A stretch of DNA of 53,714 nucleotides from Prevotella sp. UBA3288 (GTDB lineage Bacteria; Bacteroidota; Bacteroidia; Bacteroidales; Bacteroidaceae): the NCBI GenBank assembly GCA_002361655.1, contig DETM01000043.1, positions 75,781 through 129,494 on the forward strand. The letters are read 5' to 3'. The translations under genes and the position numbers were made by a program. The notes beneath the pieces were generated by a model. That model did not search any database. It was not told where the DNA came from and saw only the letters and a program-made list of their open reading frames with translations. Positions 1-8,543 of the stretch are shown piece after piece (position 1 is the stretch's first letter; every line of letters starts with the position of its first letter).

Positions 1-145
1 CTTTTGCGGCACAAACGGTGGCGAGAAGTACGGTATTGTTCATTCGCAGAACAACGCTTCCGTCGGTCTGTTTTGCCACTTTCCCGGTTTCAATGGTGAT
101 GGTTCTGCCATCAGCCAGTTGAAGGGTCTTTGTAATTACGTTCAT
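1..145 (-). CDS. pnp: Polyribonucleotide nucleotidyltransferase, N-terminal part (runs off window)
   Basis: The minus strand reads [16 protein letters not shown] and then [12 protein letters not shown]...VLLATV. This is the opening of the first RNase PH domain of PNPase, the phosphorolytic 3'-5' exoribonuclease of RNA decay. Only the first 48 codons are inside the window; the rest lies to the left. The start is the ATG at 145-143, about 35 nt downstream of a -7 box at 181-188. The match rests on the characteristic N-terminal strand pattern, because no catalytic residues are visible in this fragment. The gene is divergent from the lipoprotein gene at 304. Confidence 0.9.
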   Translation of the reverse strand, partial: MNVITKTLQLADGRTITIETGKVAKQTDGSVVLRMNNTVLLATVCAAK

Positions 146-180
146 CTTGTTTTAAAACATCTAATAAAAATAAAATCGTG

Positions 181-188
181 CAAAGTTA
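181..188 (-). promoter_or_regulatory. -7 box of the pnp promoter
   Basis: The minus strand reads TAACTTTGC, matching the Bacteroidota primary sigma -7 consensus TAnnTTTG. It lies about 35 nt before the pnp ATG in an AT-rich divergent intergenic region. Confidence 0.75.
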
Positions 189-263
189 CACATTATTATA
201 ATAATAAGAGAACGAAAAGGGAATAATTTACTATTTTTTATGATTTGTTTTTGGTATTTTTTG

Positions 264-271
264 TATCTTTG
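264..271 (+). promoter_or_regulatory. -7 box upstream of the thioredoxin-like lipoprotein
   Basis: TATCTTTGC follows a T-rich stretch containing TTG motifs near the expected -33 spacing. It is 32 nt before the ATG at 304 and probably drives the 304-5202 plus-strand cluster. Confidence 0.75.
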
Positions 272-303
272 CACCCAAAATCACCAAAACAACGATTATC
301 GAC

Positions 304-1440
304 ATGAAGAAAATAGGAATTATCGTACTCGCTGCTCTGGCTCTGGCCGGCTGCGACGACCAGGGAAAGACCTTCACCGTGAAAGGCACCATCGAGGGGG
401 CTCAAGACAAGACGCTCTGCCTGCAGAACAAATCGCTCAGTGGTGCCGTTGTCCTGGACAGTGTGAAACTGGGTGCGGACGGCCGTTTTGAGTTTGAAGT
501 TCCGTCACCGTCGGTCCCCGATTTCTACCAACTGACGTTGGATGGCCAGAGCATCAATTTCTCCATCGACTCGACGGAGACTGTCACCATCGCCGCCCGC
601 CAGCCCGGCATGGGTGCCAACTATGAGGTGAGCGGTTCAGAAAACTGCGAAATGATTCGTCAACTGGCCTTGAAACAGCAGGTGCTGCAGCGAGACGTGC
701 TGACCCTGTTGAACAGCGGGTCGCTGGACCAAAAGGCTCTGGCTGACTCACTGGACCGTATGGTGCTGTATTTCAAGAATGATGTCACCATGAACTACAT
801 TTACAAATCGCCAAAGTCGGCCTACGCCTATTATGCTTTGTTCCTGACCCTTGGCGGACAGACCATCTTCAACCGTCAGAATGCCGACGATCTGAAAGCC
901 TTTGCTGCCGTGGCCACCTGCTGGGATACTTTCTATCCTGAGTCCGACCGTGCCAAGCACCTGCACAATACAGCCATGAAAGGTCTGACCGACAACCGTA
1001 TCGCCATGGCTCGTGAGCAAGCCTCTATCGACCAGAGCAAGATAGTGCACAATGGCGTGCTCGAACTGGAACTGCCCGATGCCTCAGGACAAATCCGTAC
1101 GCTGACGGAACTGAAAGGCAAAGTGGTGCTGCTCGACTTCCATGCCTTCAGCCTGAAAGAGTCGGCCTCGCGTATCCTGGTCTTGCGTGAACTTTATAAT
1201 AAATATCACGACCAGGGTCTGGAAATCTATCAGGTGGGCCTCGATGCCGATGAGCATCTGTGGAAACAGGCCACCCAGGCTCTGCCGTGGATCTGCGTCT
1301 ACGACCCAGAGGGCGCATCGGCTCTGCGATACAATGTCCGCACCGTGCCGGAGTTCTTCCTCATCGACCGCAACAACGAACTCCAGAAGCGCTCCTCGCA
1401 GATGGAGGATGTGGAAAAGGAGATTAAGGCTTATATGTGA
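304..1440 (+). CDS. DUF4369/TlpA-like thioredoxin-fold lipoprotein lacking the CxxC pair
   Basis: A 378-residue predicted lipoprotein. The signal sequence ends in the lipobox LAGC (Cys17). An N-terminal beta domain of the DUF4369 type (about residues 24-110: FTVKGTIEG, DGRFEFEV) is followed by a helical linker and a C-terminal thioredoxin fold (about 255-378). Typical members of this Bacteroidota family are periplasmic or outer-membrane thiol-disulfide proteins of the TlpA/ResA class. Here the position of the usual WCxxC reads HAFSLKES, so both active-site cysteines are gone, while the cis-proline region TVPEFFLID is kept. It is therefore probably not a thiol oxidoreductase; a scaffold or binding role is inferred. 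The frame continues open after its TGA into the next feature. Confidence 0.8.
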   Translation: MKKIGIIVLAALALAGCDDQGKTFTVKGTIEGAQDKTLCLQNKSLSGAVVLDSVKLGADGRFEFEVPSPSVPDFYQLTLDGQSINFSIDSTETVTIAARQPGMGANYEVSGSENCEMIRQLALKQQVLQRDVLTLLNSGSLDQKALADSLDRMVLYFKNDVTMNYIYKSPKSAYAYYALFLTLGGQTIFNRQNADDLKAFAAVATCWDTFYPESDRAKHLHNTAMKGLTDNRIAMAREQASIDQSKIVHNGVLELELPDASGQIRTLTELKGKVVLLDFHAFSLKESASRILVLRELYNKYHDQGLEIYQVGLDADEHLWKQATQALPWICVYDPEGASALRYNVRTVPEFFLIDRNNELQKRSSQMEDVEKEIKAYM

Positions 1441-1887
1441 AAGGATCCCTCACCTTTCCGTCTGGAGAGGGTATCGGACAGCCTATATTGGCTGCGTACT
1501 AATGGTATACCACAGCACCATAAGGACGGATGGCGTCTGCCTTACCCCGTCTATCGCTTCGACATGGGCGACATAGATGGTGACGGAAGGCCGGAAGCCA
1601 TTGTGGGTGTGACGAAACGGACACGTTTCCATCCAGAGGAGGCAAGGCGCATCTTCATCTTCAAACAGGTGAAAGGCAAGGTCCGTCCACTCTGGCTGGG
1701 GTCGCGACTGGGCGGAACCCTCGTCGACTTCCGCTATGTCGATGGCAAGATAAGAGCCTTGGAGACCGATGGAACCGGTCTTTACGGCGTGGCCGACTAC
1801 CAATGGAGCGACTTCGGCATGGCTTTCAGCCGGCTGCTGATAAAAAGCACTGATAAAGGAACAGCACTTAAATATTTTGAACTATGA
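1441..1887 (+). CDS. FG-GAP/VCBS-like protein, N-terminus missing (no start codon after upstream TGA)
   Basis: The open frame directly after the TGA at 1438-1440 encodes FRLERVSDSLYWLRTNG, a calcium-binding-like loop DMGDIDGDGRPEAIVG and a conserved-looking tail to KYFEL. The coding signal clearly begins right after the stop, yet the first ATG is at 1564, inside the DGDG loop, and no GTG or TTG lies between. There is no signal peptide, although all neighbours are exported. It is in the same frame as the upstream lipoprotein. Options are an N-terminally deleted remnant, use of a rare start (for example CTG at 1462, preceded by no clear ribosome site), or TGA read-through. Its stop overlaps the next ATG (ATGA at 1884), so the old operon coupling is preserved. 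Function unknown. Confidence 0.55.
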   Translation, partial: KDPSPFRLERVSDSLYWLRTNGIPQHHKDGWRLPYPVYRFDMGDIDGDGRPEAIVGVTKRTRFHPEEARRIFIFKQVKGKVRPLWLGSRLGGTLVDFRYVDGKIRALETDGTGLYGVADYQWSDFGMAFSRLLIKSTDKGTALKYFEL

Positions 1888-4289
1888 GAAAAATTGCTTT
1901 ATTCATCCTGGCAGGACTGCTGGCGGCATGTACCGCGACGCAACAGCCGGCTCCCGTCACCCAACTGGATGTGGAGAGCCTGAACAAAGACATCGACCTC
2001 GACATGGACATCTCGCAGTTGAGACTGAGCGACCTGAACATCCTGCGTCATGTCTTTGCGGCCCAGAAAGGCTATCCCTTCGAAGACTCTTACTTACGCT
2101 CCATTTACGGGTCGACGACCTGGTACGACTCACTGATGTGGGCTTTCGACGGCTCGGAACAGTATTTCAACCAAGTGGAATACGACGACACAAAGGGCTA
2201 CCGCGACAACTACTATGGCAGCATCAAGCCTGAGGTGTTGGCCCTCACCCCTGAGCAGCAGGCCTTCATCGACCGCATCGACCGGCGCATCGAGGAACTG
2301 CGGTCCCGGAATTTCAAACCGGCCGGCGGCAAGGTCAACATGGCGAATATCATCAACCCCGCCCTGATCGACTCGATGGACGAACGGTTGTACGAGCACC
2401 TGGGCAATAACGGCTTTGCCATTGTGCCTGCCAGGCACCAGCAGTTGTTCCATGTCTACGAGCAAAACGACTACCACGAGTTCCCCTCGTTTGTCACTAC
2501 CGACCTCTATCTGCAACTCTACCACCTCTATTTCGACTGCATGCTGCGTGAACTGGAGCAGCACAAACTCGACTCGCTGGTAGACCTGCTCTGTCTGAAT
2601 GGCTATGAACAGATGAAGTCGTTGGCCCGGACACAGGATGTAAAAGTGAAGGAGGCGGCGCTGTGGCTGAAGGACTATTTTGCCGTGGCCCTCAACCTGA
2701 ACGGCACCCCCGTCGACATCGACAGCGAAGCCGCCCGTCAGGAAGTGAAGAGCATCCTTGCCAGCACCGACGGCCTGTCGGAGTTCTTAGGCTATAAAGA
2801 TGCCAAGTTTGCCTACAGTCTCTTCAAACCCCGTGGCCATTACACCCGCAACAAACAGTTGGAGCGCTACTTCCGTTCGATGATGTGGCTGCAGACGGTG
2901 CCTTTCCGCACAGACAAACCGGAACAACTGAATCGCGTACTTATCCTCTCGGAGTGGATAGGCCAGGACCAGACAGCCGACAACCTGTACCGTCAACTCA
3001 CTGAGCCGATGACCTACTTGATGGGGCAGCCCGACAATGTCAGTGCCGCACAGGTGGCACAGTGCATCCGTGAGTCGTCGCTGACAGCCGCCCAACTCAT
3101 CGGTCAGCCGGACCGACTGCAGACCGTCCGTCAGCGCATCGAGGCCATCGCCAAAGAGCAGACCCGCATCAAGCCCAAGTTCAACCGTAGTGGAGAGTAC
3201 AAGATCAATCTCATGCCACAGCGCTACCAGCCTGATGCCGAGGTGCTTCAGGAACTGGTCGACTATAAATCGGAGGAGACCAAACGCGACACCCCGAAGG
3301 GACTCGACGTCTTTGCCGCCATGGGGGTGGCTCGTGCCGAGAATATCCTCCTGAACGAACTGGGTGAAGGTGGTCGCTGGACTGAATATAAGCCCACTTT
3401 AGACCGCATGAAGCAGCGTATGGACTCTGTCGACTGGACCGAGAATGCCTCTGTGCAGTGGTTGTCGGCACTGAAGATCGTGACTGAGAAACCGCAGAAC
3501 GCCCCTTACTTCATGATGAGCGACGAGTGGGACCGTAAGTCGCTCAATGCAGCCCTCGCCTCATGGACCGAACTCAAACACGATGCCATACTCTATGCCA
3601 AGCAACCCTTCGGTGCCGAATGTGGCGGCGGCGGTCCCCCCGATCCGGTGGTGAAGGGTTATGTGGAGCCGAATGTCCGCTTCTGGCAGAAGGCCATCAA
3701 CCTGCTGACAGCCACCAAGACCATGCTACAGCGATATGGTCTGATGAGCGAGAAGATGCAGGTGGCTAATCAGAGTCTTTTGGAGAAAGCAGAATTCCTG
3801 CTGGCCGTCAGTCAGAAAGAGTTGAAAGGCGAGGTGCTGAAGGACGAAGAGTACGACCAGTTGGAATATATCGGTGCCGCCTTCGAAAACATCTCCCTCG
3901 AACTGCTCCGCGATGCCGAGCACGAGTTATGGAATTGGGAGGCCGTTCAGGGTCCTGACCGTAAGGTGGCCCTCGTGGCCGATGTCTATACGGCCAATGC
4001 CGACAACAACCCCAACAAGAGTATTCTCTTCGAGGCCATCGGCGATGCCGACGAGATTTATGTCGTGGTCGAGGTGGGCGGCTACCTGCATCTGATGCGT
4101 GGCGCTGTGTTCTCCTACCGTGAGTTCAAACGGCCTTTGGACGACCAGCGGCTGAACGACGAGGAGTGGCAGCAGTATCTTGAGAAGCATCCCCGAGAAG
4201 GCGTGCCCCAGTGGATGCAACCTATCATCGTGCCGCTCGACAATGCCCCCGTCGATAATGAGAGCGTTTTTTACAGCACTGGTTGCTAG
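1884..4289 (+). CDS. DUF3160 lipoprotein with N-terminal YARHG-like module
   Basis: An 801-residue predicted lipoprotein with lipobox LAAC (Cys16). Residues about 46-90 (LSDLNILRHVFAAQKG, then YPFEDSYL and TTWYDS) match the pattern of YARHG domains, which occur in extracellular or periplasmic proteins. The remaining ~650 residues look like the DUF3160 family, which is alpha-helical, of unknown function and often encoded beside CapA-like genes. A glycine-rich loop CGGGGPPDP occurs near residue 580. The ATG overlaps the preceding stop by 4 nt, and the 3' end overlaps the CapA gene by 32 nt, so the three are probably translated together. Role not established; a cell-surface function is inferred. 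Confidence 0.8.
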   Translation: MRKIALFILAGLLAACTATQQPAPVTQLDVESLNKDIDLDMDISQLRLSDLNILRHVFAAQKGYPFEDSYLRSIYGSTTWYDSLMWAFDGSEQYFNQVEYDDTKGYRDNYYGSIKPEVLALTPEQQAFIDRIDRRIEELRSRNFKPAGGKVNMANIINPALIDSMDERLYEHLGNNGFAIVPARHQQLFHVYEQNDYHEFPSFVTTDLYLQLYHLYFDCMLRELEQHKLDSLVDLLCLNGYEQMKSLARTQDVKVKEAALWLKDYFAVALNLNGTPVDIDSEAARQEVKSILASTDGLSEFLGYKDAKFAYSLFKPRGHYTRNKQLERYFRSMMWLQTVPFRTDKPEQLNRVLILSEWIGQDQTADNLYRQLTEPMTYLMGQPDNVSAAQVAQCIRESSLTAAQLIGQPDRLQTVRQRIEAIAKEQTRIKPKFNRSGEYKINLMPQRYQPDAEVLQELVDYKSEETKRDTPKGLDVFAAMGVARAENILLNELGEGGRWTEYKPTLDRMKQRMDSVDWTENASVQWLSALKIVTEKPQNAPYFMMSDEWDRKSLNAALASWTELKHDAILYAKQPFGAECGGGGPPDPVVKGYVEPNVRFWQKAINLLTATKTMLQRYGLMSEKMQVANQSLLEKAEFLLAVSQKELKGEVLKDEEYDQLEYIGAAFENISLELLRDAEHELWNWEAVQGPDRKVALVADVYTANADNNPNKSILFEAIGDADEIYVVVEVGGYLHLMRGAVFSYREFKRPLDDQRLNDEEWQQYLEKHPREGVPQWMQPIIVPLDNAPVDNESVFYSTGC

Positions 4290-5202
4290 CCTGTGGTGTA
4301 CAGCGGTAATGGCGGTCGGTCAGCGGTCCACGGCGGCACCGGCTGCCAGCCCGTTGGCGACCACTATCGTCTTCACCGGCGATATCCTGTTGGACCGTGG
4401 TGTCAGAACAGCCATTACCCACCACGGAGCCGACCACCTTTTCTCGAAGGGGGTTGACTCCGTGTTTCGTTCTTCCGACATCGTGGTGGGCAATTTGGAG
4501 TGCCCGGCCACAAAGATTAAAGCCCCCGTCCAGAAACAGTTTATCTTCCGAGGCGAGCCCGAATGGCTGGCAGTACTGAAACGCCACGGGTTCACCCATC
4601 TGAACCTGGCCAACAACCACTCCATAGATCAAGGCCGCGAGGGACTGATGGACACCCGTCGCCAAATCGTCAAAGCCGGCATGACCCCCGTCGGCGCCGA
4701 CTCCACAATGGCGGCAGCGGCACAGCCTGTTTTGTTGACAGTGCGGCCTAGAAAGGTATGGCTGGTGGCTTCGTTGCGGTTGGCCCTAGAGAATTTCTCC
4801 TATCTGGATAACTGGCCCTGCGTCAGTCAGGAACCGATGGACACACTCATAGCCCGTGTCCGCCGACTGAAACAGTCCGACCCGTCGGCAGTGGTCATCG
4901 TCTCACTCCATTGGGGTGGCGAGCATACCTTCAAGCCGGTGCCCAGCCAGCGCCTGGATGCCCACCGGCTGATTCGGGCCGGCGCCGATGCGCTGATCTG
5001 CCACCATACCCACACCCTGCAGTCTATAGAATACTATCAAGGAAAGCCCATCTACTACAGTATCGGCAACTTCATCTTCGACCAACAGAAGTCTGCCAAC
5101 AGTAAAGCCGCGATGGTGCAACTGACCATCACGGCTGATTGTGTCGTGGCGAAGACCATTGCTGTGGACATCCGCCGATGTGTCCCCTATATTAGAAACT
5201 AG
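4258..5202 (+). CDS. CapA-family (PGA_cap) metallophosphatase-fold exported protein
   Basis: A 314-residue protein. I choose the ATG at 4258 because it gives a clean signal peptide (MRAFFTALVASLWCTAVMA, cleavage before VGQ); an upstream in-frame ATG at 4180 would put 26 hydrophilic residues first. CapA motifs are in order: FTGDILLDRG (about 39-48), GNLECP (78-83), NLANNHSID (116-124), SLHWGGEH (216-223), HHTHTLQ (249-255) and YYSIGNFIFDQ (266-276). The family includes poly-gamma-glutamate synthesis CapA/PgsA and many exported proteins of unknown substrate; nothing nearby suggests PGA capsule genes. The last codons and stop lie inside a 17-bp sequence repeated 44 bp downstream. Confidence 0.85.
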   Translation: MRAFFTALVASLWCTAVMAVGQRSTAAPAASPLATTIVFTGDILLDRGVRTAITHHGADHLFSKGVDSVFRSSDIVVGNLECPATKIKAPVQKQFIFRGEPEWLAVLKRHGFTHLNLANNHSIDQGREGLMDTRRQIVKAGMTPVGADSTMAAAAQPVLLTVRPRKVWLVASLRLALENFSYLDNWPCVSQEPMDTLIARVRRLKQSDPSAVVIVSLHWGGEHTFKPVPSQRLDAHRLIRAGADALICHHTHTLQSIEYYQGKPIYYSIGNFIFDQQKSANSKAAMVQLTITADCVVAKTIAVDIRRCVPYIRN

Positions 5203-5249
5203 CCATTCTTATATCAGGAATTGGTCAGCCAAATATTAGAAACTAGCCA
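5189..5249. repeat. 17-bp direct repeat containing the stop codons of both convergent genes
   Basis: ATATTAGAAACTAGCCA occurs at 5189-5205 and again at 5233-5249. The first copy contains the TAG stop of the CapA gene. The second, read on the other strand, contains the TAA stop of the esterase. Confidence 0.85.
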
Positions 5250-6048
5250 GCCAAGCCTTCAGTTCGAGCAGCATCTCTAGGTGGAAGGCAAACGAGTCGC
5301 GATGGCCCCAGCCATGACCGCCAGAAGGATAGATATGCATCGTGGCCGGCACGTCGTGACGATAACATTCTAAATAGTAGTTAGCACCATTGGCTGGCAG
5401 CACGGCAGTATCGTCATCACTCAGGGCGATGAAGGCACGTGGCGTCTTATGCGTCACTTGCAGGTCGTTGCTGAACTCTTGGATGAGACTCTTCTTCGGC
5501 TTTTCACCGAGGAAATTGACCATTGAGCCTTTATGAGTGTAACTGGGGTCCATCGTGATGACCGGATAGAACAGAATCTGGAAGTCGGGTTTGGCATCGT
5601 CCTTAGAGTGGGTGGCGATGGTAGAAGCCAGATGACCGCCAGCCGAAAAGCCCATGATGCCTATCTGCTTGGTGTCCACATGCCAAGCGGCAGCATTGCG
5701 GCGCACCATCTTCATGGCCTCCTCGGCATCGCTGATGGGCACCTTGCGGTTGCCGTGGGGCATCCGATACTTGAGCACAAAAAGGGCTATGCCTTGCTGA
5801 TTGAAGAACGAGGCCCACTGGGTGCCTTCATGTTCCATGGCCAGATGGCCGTAGCCACCACCCGGGCACACCACAACGGCGCGTCCCGTAGCCCTTTTCT
5901 CATCGGGTAAGAAGATGGTTAACTGAGCCTTGTCCTGTTCGTCGCCATTATCGTTAGGGGCACCATTGGGCCAGATGTCTATCACTTTCTGAGCAGAAAT
6001 GGTCATCGTCATAAGCATCACAAGAAGTAGGGAAATGATACGTTTCAT
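5236..6048 (-). CDS. Secreted alpha/beta-hydrolase esterase (BD-FAE / Axe-like)
   Basis: 270 residues starting with a signal peptide (MKRIISLLLVMLMTMTISAQ). The oxyanion-hole motif is CPGGGYGHLA (61-70), the nucleophile elbow is GFSAGG with Ser135, an acidic run SDDD (210-213) supplies the likely Asp, and GGHGWG gives His245. This order is typical of small Bacteroidota esterases related to acetyl-xylan and feruloyl esterases, which remove ester groups from plant polysaccharide. No polysaccharide-utilisation genes (susC/D or glycoside hydrolases) are adjacent, so the substrate is open. It is monocistronic and driven by a -7 box 26 nt upstream of the ATG. It converges on the CapA gene with a 33-nt gap. 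Confidence 0.85.
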   Translation of the reverse strand: MKRIISLLLVMLMTMTISAQKVIDIWPNGAPNDNGDEQDKAQLTIFLPDEKRATGRAVVVCPGGGYGHLAMEHEGTQWASFFNQQGIALFVLKYRMPHGNRKVPISDAEEAMKMVRRNAAAWHVDTKQIGIMGFSAGGHLASTIATHSKDDAKPDFQILFYPVITMDPSYTHKGSMVNFLGEKPKKSLIQEFSNDLQVTHKTPRAFIALSDDDTAVLPANGANYYLECYRHDVPATMHIYPSGGHGWGHRDSFAFHLEMLLELKAWLASF

Positions 6049-6073
6049 CGAGTCTGTCTTTTTATTTCGCTTG

Positions 6074-6081
6074 CAAAGGTA
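6074..6081 (-). promoter_or_regulatory. -7 box of the esterase promoter
   Basis: TACCTTTGC on the minus strand, 25 nt before the ATG at 6048. Confidence 0.75.
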
Positions 6082-6189
6082 AGCATTTTTGCTGACTACT
6101 GATAATGTATCTCTGCATAAATTCTTGTCCGAATCGTTAAGAAAATTAAAATTCTTCTATATATATAAGGTGGAAGCAAACTTTTTGCG

Positions 6190-6197
6190 TACTTTTG
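6190..6197 (+). promoter_or_regulatory. -7 box of the topA operon
   Basis: TACTTTTGC, 42 nt before the topA ATG. The untranslated leader ends in AATAGGAGTATG, a purine-rich ribosome site. Confidence 0.75.
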
Positions 6198-6239
6198 CAC
6201 CCCTAAACATGAGACAACAGAAAATTAAGCAATAGGAGT

Positions 6240-8543
6240 ATGCAGAAAAATCTAGTCATCGTGGAGTCGCCTGCCAAGGCTAAAACCATTGAGAAATTCC
6301 TCGGCTCGGACTACAAGGTAATGTCCAGTTACGGACATATCCGCGACTTGAAAAAACGCGAACTGAGTATCGACGATAAGACGCTGGAACCGGAATACGA
6401 GATTCCGGATGAGAAGAAGAAGTTGGTGAGCGACCTGCGCACTCAGGCTCAGAAAGCCAGTCAGGTGTGGCTCGCATCCGATGAAGATCGTGAGGGAGAA
6501 GCCATCTCATGGCACCTTTGCGAGGTGCTGGGTCTCGACGAGCAGAAGACCAAGCGTATCGTGTTCCATGAAATCACGAAACCCGCCATCTTGGCTGCTA
6601 TCGAGAATCCCCGAACGCTGGACATGAATCTGGTAAACGCACAACAGGCTCGTCGTGTACTTGACCGTCTGGTAGGTTTTAAGTTGTCGCCGGTGCTCTG
6701 GCGCAAAGTCAAGCCCGCCCTGTCGGCAGGCCGTGTTCAGAGTGTGGCAGTCAGACTGATAGTGGAACGTGAGCGGGAGATACAGGCTTTCAAGGCAGAG
6801 ACCTACTATAGCGTCAACGGTGTGTTTGGTGTCGTCAATGCCGACGGCTCGCAGTCGGAGGTCAAGGCCGTGCTGGGCACCCGCTTCAAGACAGAGCAGG
6901 ATGTGGAGCAGTTCCTCGAGAAATGCAAGGATGCCACTTTCAGCATCGACTCCATCCAGAAGAAACCATTGAAGCGCACCCCGGCTCCCCCCTTCACCAC
7001 CTCGACCTTGCAGCAGGAGGCAGCCCGCAAACTGGGTTTCACCGTCAGCCAGACAATGATGGTGGCACAGCACCTCTACGAGAATGGTATGATTACCTAT
7101 ATGCGTACCGACTCGGTCAACCTGTCGGATCTCTGTATTAATGCCTCGAAAGCGGAGATCACCAAACTCTATGGTGCTGAATACAGCAAGATTAGGAAAT
7201 ACCACACCAGTTCCAAAGGTGCCCAGGAGGCTCACGAAGCCATCCGTCCTACCTATATGGAGAATACATCTATCGAAGGCTCATCGCAGGAGAAGCGTCT
7301 GTACGAACTGATTTGGAAGCGTACTGCCGCTTCGCAGATGGCTGATGCCGAGATTGAGAAGACCACTGCCAATATCACGATCAGCAACACTGACGAGATG
7401 TTTACGGCCCAAGGTGAAGTGGTCAAGTTTGACGGTTTCCTGAAGGTCTATCGCGAGTCGGCTGACGAAGAGGATGAGAATCGTGAAGAATTGGCCCACG
7501 TCTTACCACCAATGAAGAAAGGTCAGGAACTGGCCCGTCGGGAAATATCGGCTATGGAGCGCACCAGCCAGGGACAGCAACGCTATACGGAAGCCTCGCT
7601 GGTGCACAAACTGGAGGAGTTGGGCATCGGTCGTCCGTCTACCTACGCTCCCACTATCTCCACCATTCAGCAGCGTGAGTATGTGGTCAAAGGCGACAAA
7701 AAAGGCGAGGAGCAAAAGTTCCTAGTCATCACACTCAAAGGCAAGCAGGTCACTCGAAAGCAGCGTAGCGAGATCGTCGGCAGCGACAAGGGCAAACTGT
7801 TGCCCACCGACATCGGTATTGTGGTCAACGACTTCCTGATGGAGCATTTCCCTGGCATCATGGACTATAACTTCACCGCCAAGGTGGAGCAGGACTTCGA
7901 CAAGATTGCTGAAGGTAAGCAGCAGTGGAACAAGATGATGCACCAGTTCTATAAAACATTTGAACCTACGGTCGAATCTACGATGAACGCCCGTTCAGAG
8001 CATAAGGCCGGCGAACGCCAACTGGGCATCGACCCCAAGACAAAGCGACCGGTGTTCGTGAAAATCGGCCGTTTCGGACCAGTGGTGCAAATCGGTTCTG
8101 CTGACGACAAGGACAAGCCTCAGTTTGCCCATATGCCCAAAGAACTGAGCATGGAAAGTATCACGCTGGAGCAGGCACTCGACCTCTTTAAACTGCCACG
8201 TTTGCTGGGCGACTACGAAGGCGAACCGGTCACCATCGGTTCCGGTCGTTTTGGACCTTATGTGCTTCATAAGAAGGTCTACACCTCACTGCCCAAAGAT
8301 AGCGACCCTATGAGTATCAGTCTCGATGAGGCTATCAAACTCATTGATGAGAAGCGCAAGCAAGACACACAGAAGCACCTGAAGACCTTCAGCGAAGATC
8401 CCAAACTGGAGGTGCTCAATGGACGTTATGGTCCCTATCTGGCTTATGACGGCAAGAACTACCGAATACCCAAGCCGATACATGAGCGTGCTAAGGATCT
8501 GACCTACGACGAGTGCATGGCTATTATCAAGAAGGGGTCATGA
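6240..8543 (+). CDS. topA: DNA topoisomerase I (type IA)
   Basis: 767 residues. This is the enzyme that relaxes negative supercoils by a transient 5'-phosphotyrosine break. The TOPRIM domain opens the protein (LVIVESPAKAKTIEKFLG, then SYGHIRDL and the acidic DEDREGE site). The active-site tyrosine is Tyr287 in ITYMRTDS. The C-terminus has three glycine-rich Topo_C repeats (KIGRFGPVVQ near 605, GSGRFGPYVL near 666, LNGRYGPYLAY near 725) in place of the zinc ribbons of E. coli TopA, a known feature of this branch. It is the first gene of a tightly packed operon; its TGA overlaps the aroK ATG. Confidence 0.97.
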   Translation: MQKNLVIVESPAKAKTIEKFLGSDYKVMSSYGHIRDLKKRELSIDDKTLEPEYEIPDEKKKLVSDLRTQAQKASQVWLASDEDREGEAISWHLCEVLGLDEQKTKRIVFHEITKPAILAAIENPRTLDMNLVNAQQARRVLDRLVGFKLSPVLWRKVKPALSAGRVQSVAVRLIVEREREIQAFKAETYYSVNGVFGVVNADGSQSEVKAVLGTRFKTEQDVEQFLEKCKDATFSIDSIQKKPLKRTPAPPFTTSTLQQEAARKLGFTVSQTMMVAQHLYENGMITYMRTDSVNLSDLCINASKAEITKLYGAEYSKIRKYHTSSKGAQEAHEAIRPTYMENTSIEGSSQEKRLYELIWKRTAASQMADAEIEKTTANITISNTDEMFTAQGEVVKFDGFLKVYRESADEEDENREELAHVLPPMKKGQELARREISAMERTSQGQQRYTEASLVHKLEELGIGRPSTYAPTISTIQQREYVVKGDKKGEEQKFLVITLKGKQVTRKQRSEIVGSDKGKLLPTDIGIVVNDFLMEHFPGIMDYNFTAKVEQDFDKIAEGKQQWNKMMHQFYKTFEPTVESTMNARSEHKAGERQLGIDPKTKRPVFVKIGRFGPVVQIGSADDKDKPQFAHMPKELSMESITLEQALDLFKLPRLLGDYEGEPVTIGSGRFGPYVLHKKVYTSLPKDSDPMSISLDEAIKLIDEKRKQDTQKHLKTFSEDPKLEVLNGRYGPYLAYDGKNYRIPKPIHERAKDLTYDECMAIIKKGS

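Noticed and set aside
4180..4257. Upstream start for the CapA-like gene
   Set aside because: It would place 26 polar residues before the signal peptide and lies deep in the DUF3160 gene.
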